Below are positions 31,746-40,901 of a stretch of 64,000 bases of DNA, in pieces. The DNA comes from Eubacterium barkeri (GTDB lineage: Bacteria > Bacillota > Clostridia > Eubacteriales > Eubacteriaceae). The translations under genes were made by a program, and so were the position numbers. Position 1 is the first letter of the stretch, and each line of letters opens with the position of its first letter. The stretch spans positions 62,001-126,000 of the forward strand of contig NZ_FNOU01000005.1 in NCBI RefSeq assembly GCF_900107125.1, written 5' to 3'. The notes under the pieces were generated by a model that did no database searches, had not been told where the DNA came from, and worked only from the letters and a program-made list of their open reading frames with translations.

Positions 31746-33394
31746 AAAAACGAATCTCCGGCAGTATCTTCTTTACTGCCCTGTTAACCTTAATCTTAAC
31801 CTCAGGACTGATCATCCCGGTTTTATACAACAGCTTTGTCAGTGAAACCCGCCAGGCTTTGGAAACAGAATCGGGCTACCTGGTACAGGCTATGAAAACC
31901 CTGGATGATGTCACCTATTTAAAAAGCGTGGGCAAAGACAGCAACACCCGCCTTACCCTGATTTCTCCAGACGGCACCGTGCTCTACGACAGCAATGCCT
32001 TTGAGAGTCAAATGGAAAACCATGGCAACCGACCAGAGGTCAAAGCGGCCCTGGAAACGGGAAAGGGCTCTGACAGCCGTTTGTCTAAAACCCTGGATGA
32101 ATCCACCTATTATTATGCCACTAAACTGGACAGCGGCAATATCCTTCGGCTGGCCATCACCACCCGGAGTACCCTTGGTGTCTTTGGAAGCTCGGCATCC
32201 CTCTTAGCATTCCTGCTGGTGGCTGTGATGATTGCCGCCCTTTGGGTTGGCCATTCCATCAGCAAAGCCATCCTCATGCCCATTAACCATTTGGATCTCG
32301 ACCATCCCCTGGAGAATGATACTTATGAGGAACTTTCGCCCCTTTTGCTGCGGCTGGATCGCCAGCGGCAGCGAATTAATGAGCAAATGCAGGCCCTTTC
32401 AGATAAGCAGCGGGAATTCGACCAAATTACTGAAAGCATGGGGGATGGCCTGGCTATCTTCGGCAGTAACGGTCATGTTCTTTCCCTCAACCGTAGTGCC
32501 AAGGCCTTTTTTGAAGGCGGAATCTACAATGGCACTTATCTTGAGCTTTGTCGAGAAAATCCCTTTGTTAGTCTTATTGAAACAGTCCTCCAGGGCGAAA
32601 AGGCCAATATCCGCATGAAGCGAAACAGCCGCTTCTATGAACTGTCCGCCAGTCCGGTGGATGCTGGGGATGGCAGCCATGCGGCGGTTCTGTTCATTAC
32701 CGATGTCACCGAACGGGAAAACATTGAAAAGATGCGCCGGGAGTTTTCTGCCAATGTATCCCACGAGCTGAAAACCCCCCTCACTTCTATTCTGGGCTAT
32801 TCTGAAATTATGGAAAGTGGCCTGGCCAAGCCAGAGGATATCAATCGGTTTGCTGGTCAAATTCATTTTGAAGCCAGCCGTCTCCTCACGCTCATTCAAG
32901 ATATCATCCGGCTGTCCAGCCTGGATGAATCCGATATGAGTGAAGCCTTTGAGCCCATTGATCTTTACCAGTTGTGTAAAAATGTCCGGGATAGCCTCCA
33001 AAAGAAAGCCGATAAGCACCATGTCGCCCTTACCCTTACGGGGGCCCCAGTCACCATTAATGGGATTGCACCGACCCTCTACGAGATGGTCTTTAACCTC
33101 TGCGACAATGCCATTGCCTACAATCAGGAGGGTGGCTCAGTAGAAATCCACGTTGGCATGGATTATAACCATCCCGTCATCTGGGTAAAGGATACTGGCA
33201 TTGGAATCCCCGAAGAACATCTAGCCCGGATTTTCGAGCGCTTCTATCGGGTGGATAAAAGCCATTCCAAGGAAACCGGCGGAACGGGTCTGGGACTTTC
33301 CATCGTCAAACACGGTGCCATGATCCACCACGCTGAGGTTGAGGTCGACAGTACCCCAGGTGAAGGCAGTACCTTTACCATTGTCTTCACCTGA
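31742..33394 (+). CDS. phoR: Phosphate sensor histidine kinase PhoR
   Basis: A 550-residue membrane kinase overlapping phoB by 4 bases. Helix 1 (about 8-28), an extracytoplasmic domain of about 115 residues, helix 2 (about 145-168), a short linker, a PAS domain (about 220-325, beginning QITESMGDGLAIFGSNG), a HisKA dimerisation domain with the phosphorylated His in SANVSHELKTPLTSILG, and an ATPase domain with N box DNAIAYNQ, DTGIGIPEEHLARIFERFY and GTGLGLSIVKHGA. The organisation is that of PhoR. Last gene of the phosphate operon. Confidence 0.93.
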   Translation: MKKRISGSIFFTALLTLILTSGLIIPVLYNSFVSETRQALETESGYLVQAMKTLDDVTYLKSVGKDSNTRLTLISPDGTVLYDSNAFESQMENHGNRPEVKAALETGKGSDSRLSKTLDESTYYYATKLDSGNILRLAITTRSTLGVFGSSASLLAFLLVAVMIAALWVGHSISKAILMPINHLDLDHPLENDTYEELSPLLLRLDRQRQRINEQMQALSDKQREFDQITESMGDGLAIFGSNGHVLSLNRSAKAFFEGGIYNGTYLELCRENPFVSLIETVLQGEKANIRMKRNSRFYELSASPVDAGDGSHAAVLFITDVTERENIEKMRREFSANVSHELKTPLTSILGYSEIMESGLAKPEDINRFAGQIHFEASRLLTLIQDIIRLSSLDESDMSEAFEPIDLYQLCKNVRDSLQKKADKHHVALTLTGAPVTINGIAPTLYEMVFNLCDNAIAYNQEGGSVEIHVGMDYNHPVIWVKDTGIGIPEEHLARIFERFYRVDKSHSKETGGTGLGLSIVKHGAMIHHAEVEVDSTPGEGSTFTIVFT

Positions 33395-33430
33395 TTCCTT
33401 TCCCCACATCATGGGGGTGTTATTCTAAAG

Positions 33431-33471
33431 AAAAAATGCCATGGCACCTTTTCGGATGCCGTGGCATTTTT
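33431..33471 (+). terminator. Terminator of the pst-pho operon
   Basis: AAATGCCATGGCA and TGCCGTGGCATTT arms around a 10-base loop, flanked by A and T tracts on both sides, so it could act in both directions. It lies 36 bases after phoR. Confidence 0.88.
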
Positions 33472-33591
33472 CATTTCACCTTATTTGTAGCCGGAATGCT
33501 GTTTGCTCCTCTATTCTAAGTGAACTTCTGATAAATTACAAGATGTGGCATGATTTGTGGGCAGGGTTTCGACATTCCCATGAAATTTTTA

Positions 33592-33620
33592 ATGACCAGA
33601 CCGTACCATTGTGCTAAAAT
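33592..33620 (+). promoter_or_regulatory. Possible promoter of the HTH regulator gene
   Basis: ATGACC (33592-33597), 17-base spacer, TAAAAT (33615-33620). Weak -35 match. The 262-base gap 33395-33656 otherwise contains only the pho terminator. Confidence 0.5.
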
Positions 33621-33656
33621 ACAACAATAAGAATGGAAATGAAAGGAAAATAAATC

Positions 33657-35108
33657 ATGAGTCTATTTTCTGAACGCTTGACCCAATATATTGAATCAAA
33701 GCATGTTAAAATTGCAGCCCTGTCCCGGTTTCTGGACTACGACCGTTCTACCCTTTACCGGATCATGAAGGGCACCCGGCCACCAGCTTCTCTTACACAG
33801 GTTCAGTCCATCTGCCAATTTTTGCAGCTCAATCCAGCGGAGACCACGGCTCTGATTGATGCCTATTATGCCACCCTCCATGGCGAGGTGTGTTATGCCC
33901 AGCATCAGAGTATTCTCGCCTTGATGAACTCCTTTAATCTATCGACCACGCCCCTTGACTGTCCCTGGTCCCCCAGAGTCTCCATGGTAACAGATCATTG
34001 TAAGTTTACCACGCTGGACACCCCGACGGCACTCACTGCAGCATTCTTTCGTGTCGTTTCTGAGGCCGTGCAAATCGAAGACGGTAGTCTGGAGCTCATC
34101 ACCCAGCCCGACTGTATCAACTTATACAGCATCATCGATCAACTGGATGTCCATGGGGAACTCTTAATGACTCATTTACTCTGCCTGGATAATACCAATG
34201 GCGATGCCTCATCCGCGACCTACAATATTGATTGTTTGAAACAATCCCTGGCATTGTTATCCCGTCACCGGGGCTATCGGGCCTTTTGCTACTACGATGA
34301 TGTCCTTGCCCATTTTAGTCCTTACAGCCTCTATCCTTGCCTTGTTCTTAGCCGCCAGGGTGCTGTTTTATTCGATGCCCAATGTACCTCTGGCTTTTTC
34401 ATCCAAACCCAGGATGCCCTAAACCAGCTGCGATCCTACACCCAGCGTCTAAAGGGACACTGTATCCCCATGTACCAGCAGTGTTACGGTATTATGGAAG
34501 AAATGGCGGTTTACTCCAATATCCTCAATGAACCCTGCTGTGTCATTGAAGCGATTCCCTGCATCTTACCCTTTGTAACAGAAGATATACTGAATCGCAC
34601 CATCTGCAATGCCCTTCCCCAGCGGGAGGCCCTTATTCAATTGTTTTTAGATTACACTGGCAGGCAACGGGAGAGGGTTCTTAAGACCAAATCTTTGTTA
34701 ACCAGCTTCACCCCCCAGGGTTTAGATTATTTTGTAGAGACCGGCCGAACCCCGGAGATTCCTGATGATTTTTATCATCCCCTCGCCCCTGTAGATCGCC
34801 TCTATCTCTTAAAGCAGGTCCTCCTCCAGATAAAAACAGGACGTTTCCGGATCATGAAGATGGATCAAGTCCATCTTCATCTTAACCTTGTCATCACGAC
34901 TATGGCGCAGCATTTGCTCATGACCTTTCATTCCAATATCCCTGGCGATCAATCCATCGTGACGGCTTATTTGGATGAGCCCCATCTCGTCCAAGCCTTT
35001 GCTTCCTTCTGGGAAAATCTGGGGGACTATCAGTGCCTTTACGATCTTCCGGAATCCGTGGCCATGGTTGAAGAACGAATTGCGCGTCTCGAATCAAATC
35101 GCCTGTAA
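33657..35108 (+). CDS. HTH (XRE-like) domain protein with large uncharacterised C-terminal region
   Basis: The product has 483 residues. An N-terminal helix-turn-helix of XRE type spans about 5-65 (HVKIAALSRFLDYDRSTLYRIMKG, quoted here as two helices HVKIAALSRFL and RSTLYRIMKG), so it probably binds DNA. The remaining about 400 residues match no family I recognise. They are soluble, rich in Cys and aromatic residues, with no membrane helix or kinase motif, and may sense a ligand. GAAAGGAAA lies upstream of the ATG. It is a single gene converging on the pentapeptide-repeat gene; its targets are unknown. Confidence 0.7.
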   Translation: MSLFSERLTQYIESKHVKIAALSRFLDYDRSTLYRIMKGTRPPASLTQVQSICQFLQLNPAETTALIDAYYATLHGEVCYAQHQSILALMNSFNLSTTPLDCPWSPRVSMVTDHCKFTTLDTPTALTAAFFRVVSEAVQIEDGSLELITQPDCINLYSIIDQLDVHGELLMTHLLCLDNTNGDASSATYNIDCLKQSLALLSRHRGYRAFCYYDDVLAHFSPYSLYPCLVLSRQGAVLFDAQCTSGFFIQTQDALNQLRSYTQRLKGHCIPMYQQCYGIMEEMAVYSNILNEPCCVIEAIPCILPFVTEDILNRTICNALPQREALIQLFLDYTGRQRERVLKTKSLLTSFTPQGLDYFVETGRTPEIPDDFYHPLAPVDRLYLLKQVLLQIKTGRFRIMKMDQVHLHLNLVITTMAQHLLMTFHSNIPGDQSIVTAYLDEPHLVQAFASFWENLGDYQCLYDLPESVAMVEERIARLESNRL

Positions 35109-35119
35109 AAGGGCACTGA

Positions 35120-35773
35120 TCACACTACCTCAATCCCCAGAATCCGCATCAGCCCTGCCGCCTGGAAGGGATCAATCCGGGCTCCCCGCAGCTCACCCAG
35201 GGTATCGGAAACCTGGATGCCCTCGATGATGCTGCTTGTTAAGTCCAATCCCTTTAGTGGCGTTTTAAAAAATGCCGTTTGTGTAAAATTGCACGTCAAA
35301 ACCTCCAGATCCTTCAGGCGGCTCTGGGTCATAAAGGCCCCGGTAAAATCCACCCCCTCCCAGTGTGCCCATCGCCACTGGGAGCCATCAAAATCTGTAT
35401 ACTTCATATTATTATCAGCCATCAGGATATTTTTGAAAACCCCTTGGCTAAAGCTGCTCCCCAATGCTTTACAGCCCGTCCATTCACATTGGCTAAAGTA
35501 AGCCTCTTCAAACCGGCTGCCCGAGAAATCACAATTCCGAAAGCTGACATTTTTGAAGCTGCTTTTTTTAAAGGAACAATCCAGCAGGCGACAATTTTCA
35601 AAACGTGCATTTTCAACACTTAATTCTAAAAAATCCTGTTCCGATCCCAGGACCCCTTTGATCACACAGTCCCCCAGGCATTCTTCCTGGGCAAGAACCT
35701 CATCCACACGCTTTTCAAAATCGGTCAGCATCTCCAAATCATCCCTTAGATCAACGGCTTCAATTTTTTTCAT
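35120..35773 (-). CDS. Pentapeptide-repeat protein
   Basis: The product has 217 residues. From about residue 50 to 170 the chain follows the A(D/N)LxF-type five-residue periodicity of right-handed quadrilateral beta helices (ENARFENCRLLDCSFKKSSF, FRNCDFSGSRFEEAYF, YTDFDG, GVDFTGAFM). The N-terminal 45 residues are acidic and helical. No signal peptide. Some relatives mimic DNA and bind gyrase (Qnr, MfpA), others have unknown roles; nothing here decides. GGAGGAG precedes the ATG. It converges with the HTH gene and lies divergent from marR. Confidence 0.85.
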   Translation of the reverse strand: MKKIEAVDLRDDLEMLTDFEKRVDEVLAQEECLGDCVIKGVLGSEQDFLELSVENARFENCRLLDCSFKKSSFKNVSFRNCDFSGSRFEEAYFSQCEWTGCKALGSSFSQGVFKNILMADNNMKYTDFDGSQWRWAHWEGVDFTGAFMTQSRLKDLEVLTCNFTQTAFFKTPLKGLDLTSSIIEGIQVSDTLGELRGARIDPFQAAGLMRILGIEVV

Positions 35774-35855
35774 GGTCGCTCCTCCCTCTTCGTGTCCTTT
35801 ATTCTACGGCTGATCCCTCCTGCCGTCAAGGAAAGCTTAATCGAAATTATGGTGG

Positions 35856-35884
35856 TTGACAATGGCTATGGGCTATCGTATAAT
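35856..35884 (+). promoter_or_regulatory. Consensus promoter of the marR-ABC operon
   Basis: Perfect TTGACA (35856-35861) and TATAAT (35879-35884) with a 17-base spacer, immediately followed by an inverted repeat. Confidence 0.88.
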
Positions 35885-35898
35885 GTTAGTAACCTAAC
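35885..35898. promoter_or_regulatory. Likely MarR operator overlapping the transcription start
   Basis: Perfect inverted repeat GTTAG-TAAC-CTAAC abutting the -10 box. A bound dimer would block initiation, fitting autorepression by the MarR protein encoded 21 bases downstream. Confidence 0.75.
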
Positions 35899-35918
35899 AA
35901 CTTTCATCGGAGGTTCAC

Positions 35919-36359
35919 ATGTTTTCCCACCCTACCGTCGGGTTTGAAGTCAAATCCCTCAGCCACCTTTTTAAGCGGCGTATGAATGCGGCCATCGCCA
36001 CCTTTCCTGAGGATGGTGTTCTGCCAACCAGCACCCAGGGATACATTATCGGCTACCTTTACGCCCACCAGGACGAGGATATCTTCCAACGAGATATTGA
36101 ACAGGAATGCTCGATCCGCCGTTCCACGGCCACGGGTATTTTACAGCTCATGGAAAAGAACGGCTGGATCACCCGTATCCCTGTTGAGTATGATGCGCGG
36201 CTGAAAAAAATCGTCCTCACAGAGCGCTCACGAAAGCACCATGAGCGAATCCATGCGACGATTCTTCAACTGGAGGCTTTGGCAACCCGTGGTATTCCGC
36301 CAGAAGATCTTGACTGTTTTTACCGCACCGTTGAGCGGATAAAGCACAATTTAGAGTGA
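35919..36359 (+). CDS. MarR-family transcriptional regulator
   Basis: The product has 146 residues: N-terminal dimerisation helix, then a winged helix-turn-helix (about 45-110) with DIFQRDIEQECSIRRSTATG, LQLMEKNGWITRIP and the wing DARLKKIVLTERSRKHHERI, and C-terminal helices. GGAGG supports the start. It sits at the head of an operon with two ABC exporter genes, a common arrangement in which a MarR repressor senses the exported drug or metabolite. The GTTAG/CTAAC repeats at 35885 and 36416 are its probable sites. Confidence 0.92.
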   Translation: MFSHPTVGFEVKSLSHLFKRRMNAAIATFPEDGVLPTSTQGYIIGYLYAHQDEDIFQRDIEQECSIRRSTATGILQLMEKNGWITRIPVEYDARLKKIVLTERSRKHHERIHATILQLEALATRGIPPEDLDCFYRTVERIKHNLE

Positions 36360-36415
36360 CCGGCCGCCCCGCGCGGTTTTTTCTTTCGCTTCATACGTTC
36401 TTCTTTACCCATATT

Positions 36416-36429
36416 GTTAGGACACTTAC
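36416..36429. promoter_or_regulatory. Imperfect second copy of the MarR operator
   Basis: GTTAG-GACA-CTTAC, the same arm length and 4-base spacing as 35885-35898 with one mismatch, located 22 bases before the ABC exporter start. It may give the exporter genes a second point of control. Confidence 0.5.
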
Positions 36430-36450
36430 ATTTTATTACGGAGGCCCATT

Positions 36451-38190
36451 ATGATCAAAACACTTGCGGGGTGTATTCGGGAATATAAAAAAGATTCCCT
36501 GCTTGCCCCCCTCTACGTCACCCTTGAGGTTATCCTCGAGGTTATTATTCCACTCCTCATGGCCCGGCTTATCGATGCTGGCCTGAACGCTGGTAGCATG
36601 AGCGCCACCTTAACCTACGGCATTGCCATGATTATTGCGGCTATGATTTCCCTGGCCTTTGGGGCCTTATCCGGTAAATACGCCGCCAGTGGCTCAGCGG
36701 GTTTTGCCAAAAACATGCGTCATGATTTATATTATCGCGTCCAGGATTTTTCCTTTTCCAATATCGATAAATTCTCTACGGCCAGCCTGGTTACCCGGAT
36801 GACCACGGATATCACCAACGTCCAAAACGCTTATATGATGATTATTCGTGTGGCGGTACGATCCCCAGTCATGCTCGTCTGTGCTCTGGCCATGAGCTTT
36901 ACACTAAACGCCAAGCTCTCTTTAGTTTTTCTCTGTGCTATTCCTGTTATGGCCATTGGCTTATACCTCATCATCCGCTTTGCCCATCCGGTCTTTGAGC
37001 GGGTGTTTAAAACCTACGATAAGCTCAACAACGTGGTTCAGGAAAATCTCCGAGGTATTCGGGTGGTTAAATCCTTCGTTCGGGAGGATCATGAAATTGA
37101 AAAATTCGAAGGGATCTCCCAGAAGATATTCAAGGATTTTTCCTTGGCCGAAAAAATTCTCGCCTTCAATATGCCCCTGATGCAATGCGTCATGTACGCC
37201 TGTATGCTGGCCATCGCCTGGTTTGGTGCTAAATTCATCATCGGCGGTTCCATGACCACCGGGGATTTAACCAGTATGATTACCTATGTCATGCAGATTC
37301 TCATGAGCCTGATGATGCTGTCCATGGTCTTTGTAATGATTACCATGGCTGAGGCCTCCGCTGAGCGGATCACCGAGGTTTTAAAGGAGGAAAGCGACCT
37401 TACAAATGGCACCAACCCCATCACCACGGTTTTAAACGGCTCGGTTCGCTTTGAGGATGTCAGCTTCAGCTATGCGGCAGACCCCCATAAGCTAAGTCTT
37501 AAAAAGATTGATTTGGATATTAAAAGCGGTGAAACCATTGGCATCATCGGCGGCACCGGGAGTGCCAAATCCTCCCTGGTCCAGCTCATTCCCAGACTCT
37601 ATGATGCCACCCTGGGCACCGTGAAAGTCGGAGGTATCAACGTCAAGGATTATGATATTGAGACCCTGCGCAACGCAGTGGCCATGGTTCTTCAGAAGAA
37701 TGTCCTCTTCTCCGGCACCATTGCCGAAAACCTGCGCTGGGGAAATCCCCATGCCACCGATGCCCAAATTGCCGAGGCCTGTTCTTTGGCCTGTGCCGAT
37801 GAATTTATTCATCGGATGCCCGATGGCTACAATACCTACATCGAGCAGGGGGGCTCCAATGTATCCGGTGGACAGAAGCAGCGGCTATGTATTGCCCGGG
37901 CCCTTCTGAAGAATCCCAGGATCTTGATTTTGGACGATTCCACCTCTGCGGTGGATACGGCAACGGATGCTAAAATCCGGGATGCCTTTAAGCGGGTTAT
38001 TCCTGGCACCACCAAATTCATCATCGCCCAACGGGTCTCCTCCATAGAGGATGCCGATCGGATCATCGTTATGGATGGTGGCACCATCAGCGCCACGGGC
38101 ACCCATGACGAGCTCCTCATTACCTCCCCCATTTACCGGGAGGTCTATGAATCCCAAACGAAAGGAAGTGATACCCTTGAAACTGCATAA
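36451..38190 (+). CDS. ABC exporter, half-transporter A (degenerate ATPase site)
   Basis: The product has 579 residues: six-helix exporter membrane domain (about 1-310) and nucleotide-binding domain (about 335-570). Walker A reads GGTGSAKSS (Ala for the usual Gly), signature VSGGQKQR is canonical, Walker B ends LILDDSTSAVD (Asp instead of the catalytic Glu) and the H-loop has Gln (IIAQRVSSI). This is the non-catalytic partner typical of heterodimeric exporters. The signature complements the intact Walker site of the next gene product. GGAGG precedes the ATG. Substrate unknown; MarR linkage suggests drugs or a toxic metabolite. Confidence 0.92.
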   Translation: MIKTLAGCIREYKKDSLLAPLYVTLEVILEVIIPLLMARLIDAGLNAGSMSATLTYGIAMIIAAMISLAFGALSGKYAASGSAGFAKNMRHDLYYRVQDFSFSNIDKFSTASLVTRMTTDITNVQNAYMMIIRVAVRSPVMLVCALAMSFTLNAKLSLVFLCAIPVMAIGLYLIIRFAHPVFERVFKTYDKLNNVVQENLRGIRVVKSFVREDHEIEKFEGISQKIFKDFSLAEKILAFNMPLMQCVMYACMLAIAWFGAKFIIGGSMTTGDLTSMITYVMQILMSLMMLSMVFVMITMAEASAERITEVLKEESDLTNGTNPITTVLNGSVRFEDVSFSYAADPHKLSLKKIDLDIKSGETIGIIGGTGSAKSSLVQLIPRLYDATLGTVKVGGINVKDYDIETLRNAVAMVLQKNVLFSGTIAENLRWGNPHATDAQIAEACSLACADEFIHRMPDGYNTYIEQGGSNVSGGQKQRLCIARALLKNPRILILDDSTSAVDTATDAKIRDAFKRVIPGTTKFIIAQRVSSIEDADRIIVMDGGTISATGTHDELLITSPIYREVYESQTKGSDTLETA

Positions 38191-40060
38191 AAAAGGTGTT
38201 GATCAGGTCGATGGCGCAACCATCCGCCGACTCATGGGCTATTTACAGGGACGTTATAAATGGCGCTTTGCTGCCGTCCTGATCCTCATTGTTTTAAGCG
38301 CCCTGGCCAGTGTGGCCGGCTCCCTTTTCATCGGTAATGTCATCGATAATTATATCACCCCCATGCTTACCCAGGCGGTGCCGAACTTCGCTCCCCTGCT
38401 CCGGGCTATTGGCGTGATGGCCGGCATCTATCTCATGGGGGTGCTGTCCACCCTGTTCTACAATCGGATCATGGTCACCATCGCCCAGAGTATCCTAAAG
38501 GACATCCGGGATGAAATGTTTAAAAGGATGCAGTGCCTGCCCATCGGCTACTTTGATACCCATTCCCATGGCGATATCATGAGTCATTATACCAATGATA
38601 CAGATACCCTGCGCCAGATGATGAGCCAGAGCATCCCCCAAACCTTTAGCTCCCTCATTACCATCGTGTCCGTGTTCTTCGCCATGCTTTTCACCAGCTG
38701 GCCCCTGACTATTCTGGTCCTTGTAACCATCTATTTGATGATTATGCTGTCCGGCAAAATTGCGGGAGCCAGCAGCCGCTACTTCGTTCGACAGCAGGAT
38801 TCCATCGGTGTGGTCAATGGCTATATCGAAGAAATGATGCACGGTCAAAAGGTAGTCAAAGTTTTCTGTCACGAAGAAGCCTCCAAGGCGGGCTTTGATG
38901 TCCGTAACGAGGACCTCTTTAAAAATGCAGCAGCAGCCAACACCTATGCCAATATTCTGATGCCCATTATGGCCAACTGCGGCAACCTGCAATACGTTCT
39001 GGTGGCCATTGTCGGCGCTGTACTCATGCTAAACGGCATTACCCCTCTGACTTTGGGGGGCTTGGTGGCCTTCCTCACCTTAACCAAAAACTTCTCCATG
39101 CCCGTGAGCCAGATTTCCCAACAGCTCAATGCCATCATTATGGCCCTGGCCGGAGCGAAACGAATCTTCACCCTTATGGATGAAGCCCCGGAAGAGGATG
39201 AGGGATACGTCACCTTAGTGAATGTAAGCCGCCGGGATGGCAAGTTGGTGGAAGCCAACCACCGTACGGGTCTGTGGGCCTGGAAGCATCCCCATCAAGC
39301 TGATGGCAGTGTGACTTATCACGAGCTAAAGGGTGAGGTTCGATTCTACAATGTAGATTTTGAATATGTCATCAATAAGCCAATCCTTCAGGACATTACC
39401 CTCTACGCGGAGCCGGGACAGAAGTTAGCCCTGGTCGGGGCCACTGGTGCTGGAAAAACCACCATTACCAATCTCATCAACCGATTTTATGATATCGCCG
39501 ATGGAAAGATTCGTTACGATGGGATTAATATCAATAAAATTAAAAAACCAGATTTGAGACGCTCCCTGGGCATTGTCCTCCAGGACACCAACCTCTTTAC
39601 TGGCACCGTCATGGAAAATATTCGCTATGGAAATCTCAATGCCAGTGACGATGAAGTCATGGCCGCAGCCCGGCTGGCCAATGCCGATGATTTTATCCGG
39701 CGCCTGCCCCAGGGCTATGAAACTCAGCTGGACAGCGAAGGGGGCAGCCTCTCCCAGGGGCAGTGCCAGCTCATCTCCATCGCCCGGGCCGCCGTGGCGG
39801 ACCCCCCGGTGATGATTCTGGATGAGGCCACCTCCAGCATCGATACCCGAACGGAAGCCCTGGTCCAGGCCGGCATGGACAGCCTGATGATTGGCCGGAC
39901 GGTGTTCGTCATTGCCCATCGCCTCTCCACTATTAAAAATGCCGATGCCATCATGGTCATGGAACAAGGCCGCATCATCGAGCGCGGGAACCATGACGCC
40001 TTGATGAACGAGCACGGTGAATACTACCAGCTGTATACTGGGGGGCTGGAATTGGAATAA
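38177..40060 (+). CDS. ABC exporter, half-transporter B (catalytic partner)
   Basis: The product has 627 residues if started at the TTG at 38177 (MKLHKKGVDQ), preceded by AAAGGAAG. This matches the start of its paralogue at 45086. An ATG at 38147 with a very close GGAGG is an alternative. Six-helix membrane domain, then a nucleotide-binding domain with Walker A GATGAGKTT, non-canonical signature LSQGQCQL, intact Walker B MILDEATSSID and H-loop IAHRLSTI. It therefore supplies the working catalytic residues of the heterodimer. An insert of about 40 residues precedes the nucleotide domain (GLWAWKHPHQADGS). It overlaps the previous gene by 14 bases. Confidence 0.92.
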   Translation: MKLHKKGVDQVDGATIRRLMGYLQGRYKWRFAAVLILIVLSALASVAGSLFIGNVIDNYITPMLTQAVPNFAPLLRAIGVMAGIYLMGVLSTLFYNRIMVTIAQSILKDIRDEMFKRMQCLPIGYFDTHSHGDIMSHYTNDTDTLRQMMSQSIPQTFSSLITIVSVFFAMLFTSWPLTILVLVTIYLMIMLSGKIAGASSRYFVRQQDSIGVVNGYIEEMMHGQKVVKVFCHEEASKAGFDVRNEDLFKNAAAANTYANILMPIMANCGNLQYVLVAIVGAVLMLNGITPLTLGGLVAFLTLTKNFSMPVSQISQQLNAIIMALAGAKRIFTLMDEAPEEDEGYVTLVNVSRRDGKLVEANHRTGLWAWKHPHQADGSVTYHELKGEVRFYNVDFEYVINKPILQDITLYAEPGQKLALVGATGAGKTTITNLINRFYDIADGKIRYDGININKIKKPDLRRSLGIVLQDTNLFTGTVMENIRYGNLNASDDEVMAAARLANADDFIRRLPQGYETQLDSEGGSLSQGQCQLISIARAAVADPPVMILDEATSSIDTRTEALVQAGMDSLMIGRTVFVIAHRLSTIKNADAIMVMEQGRIIERGNHDALMNEHGEYYQLYTGGLELE

Positions 40061-40080
40061 GGAAAACCAGTGGGATGTCT

Positions 40081-40126
40081 AAAAGAGTCAATCCGGGATA
40101 TATTCCCCCTGGATTGACTCTTTTTT
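40081..40126 (+). terminator. Terminator of the marR-ABC operon
   Basis: AAAAGAGTCAATCC and GGATTGACTCTTTTTT arms around an 18-base loop, 20 bases after the ABC stop; also able to serve the convergent minus-strand operon. Confidence 0.9.
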
Positions 40127-40151
40127 AGTTTCATCTGCCGGTTGGTTTTAC

Positions 40152-40901
40152 CTAGAGCTCCTCTGCAAAGCATACCCGTTCAACGCCCAGCCACCGGGCG
40201 CTTCCCGCAATGGTAATCCCAAAAAACAGCACCGGCACCGGTTGATCCATATAATCGACAATGGTCCCATTGCACAGTGTGCTCCCCGTGGCTAAGATCA
40301 AGTCACTGTCTCCAATAATATCGGTTTTCATCTCTTCGCCATCCTCCACCAACACCCCGTAACGGATCTGCCCAATCGTCTCTGGGTTTAAGTCTAACAC
40401 CCTAACCTGGTAGCCACTGCACGCCAACATCTCAAGTAACGCCGGCTGATAGCCGACAAGGCCAATTCGCCTGGCCTCTGGGTAATGGGCCCTGAGATAA
40501 GTCTGCATCTTCCTGGCACAATATTCCGGCCCCTCCGTGCGGCAATGGACCGTACCTGCGCAATAACCAAGGGCACCCATGACTGCATTGACCGTCGCAA
40601 TAAAAATCCCCCGGTTACTGGTGTTTTCAAAAATATCAAAGGCTAAAATTTCAGAAAGAGATCCCGTAAAATAAGCGGGTGCCTCCGTAAAGGCCTGTCC
40701 GCAGCATCCCCTGAATTGTGCCTCAATCATAACATCCTTTCCCGTGATAATGGGGAAATCCTGGCGCCTGGTCGTCCCAATGGCTTCCTTTGGCGTTAGT
40801 GCCCGGCACACCACCGTCACCGCCTCATCTCCGATTTCTGCCTCTGCCAGAACCGCCTTAAACGCAGTCTTTAGCTTTTGGTACAATTGTTTTTTTGTCA
40901 T
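40152..40901 (-). CDS. DUF364 (putative heavy-metal chelation) protein
   Basis: The product has 249 residues from the ATG at 40901, supported by GGAGGAG; the longer frame upstream is the ATPase gene in another phase. The C-terminal half is a Rossmann-like domain with RRIGLVGYQPALLEMLA, GYQVRVLDLNPE and DLILATGSTLCNGTIVD, characteristic of DUF364. The family is found next to metal and molybdate/tungstate transport genes, and a role in metal binding or cofactor handling has been proposed without proof. Cysteines occur at RGCCGQAF and GYCAGTVHC. Last gene of the modABC-like operon, overlapping it by 44 bases. Confidence 0.8.
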   Translation of the reverse strand: MTKKQLYQKLKTAFKAVLAEAEIGDEAVTVVCRALTPKEAIGTTRRQDFPIITGKDVMIEAQFRGCCGQAFTEAPAYFTGSLSEILAFDIFENTSNRGIFIATVNAVMGALGYCAGTVHCRTEGPEYCARKMQTYLRAHYPEARRIGLVGYQPALLEMLACSGYQVRVLDLNPETIGQIRYGVLVEDGEEMKTDIIGDSDLILATGSTLCNGTIVDYMDQPVPVLFFGITIAGSARWLGVERVCFAEEL

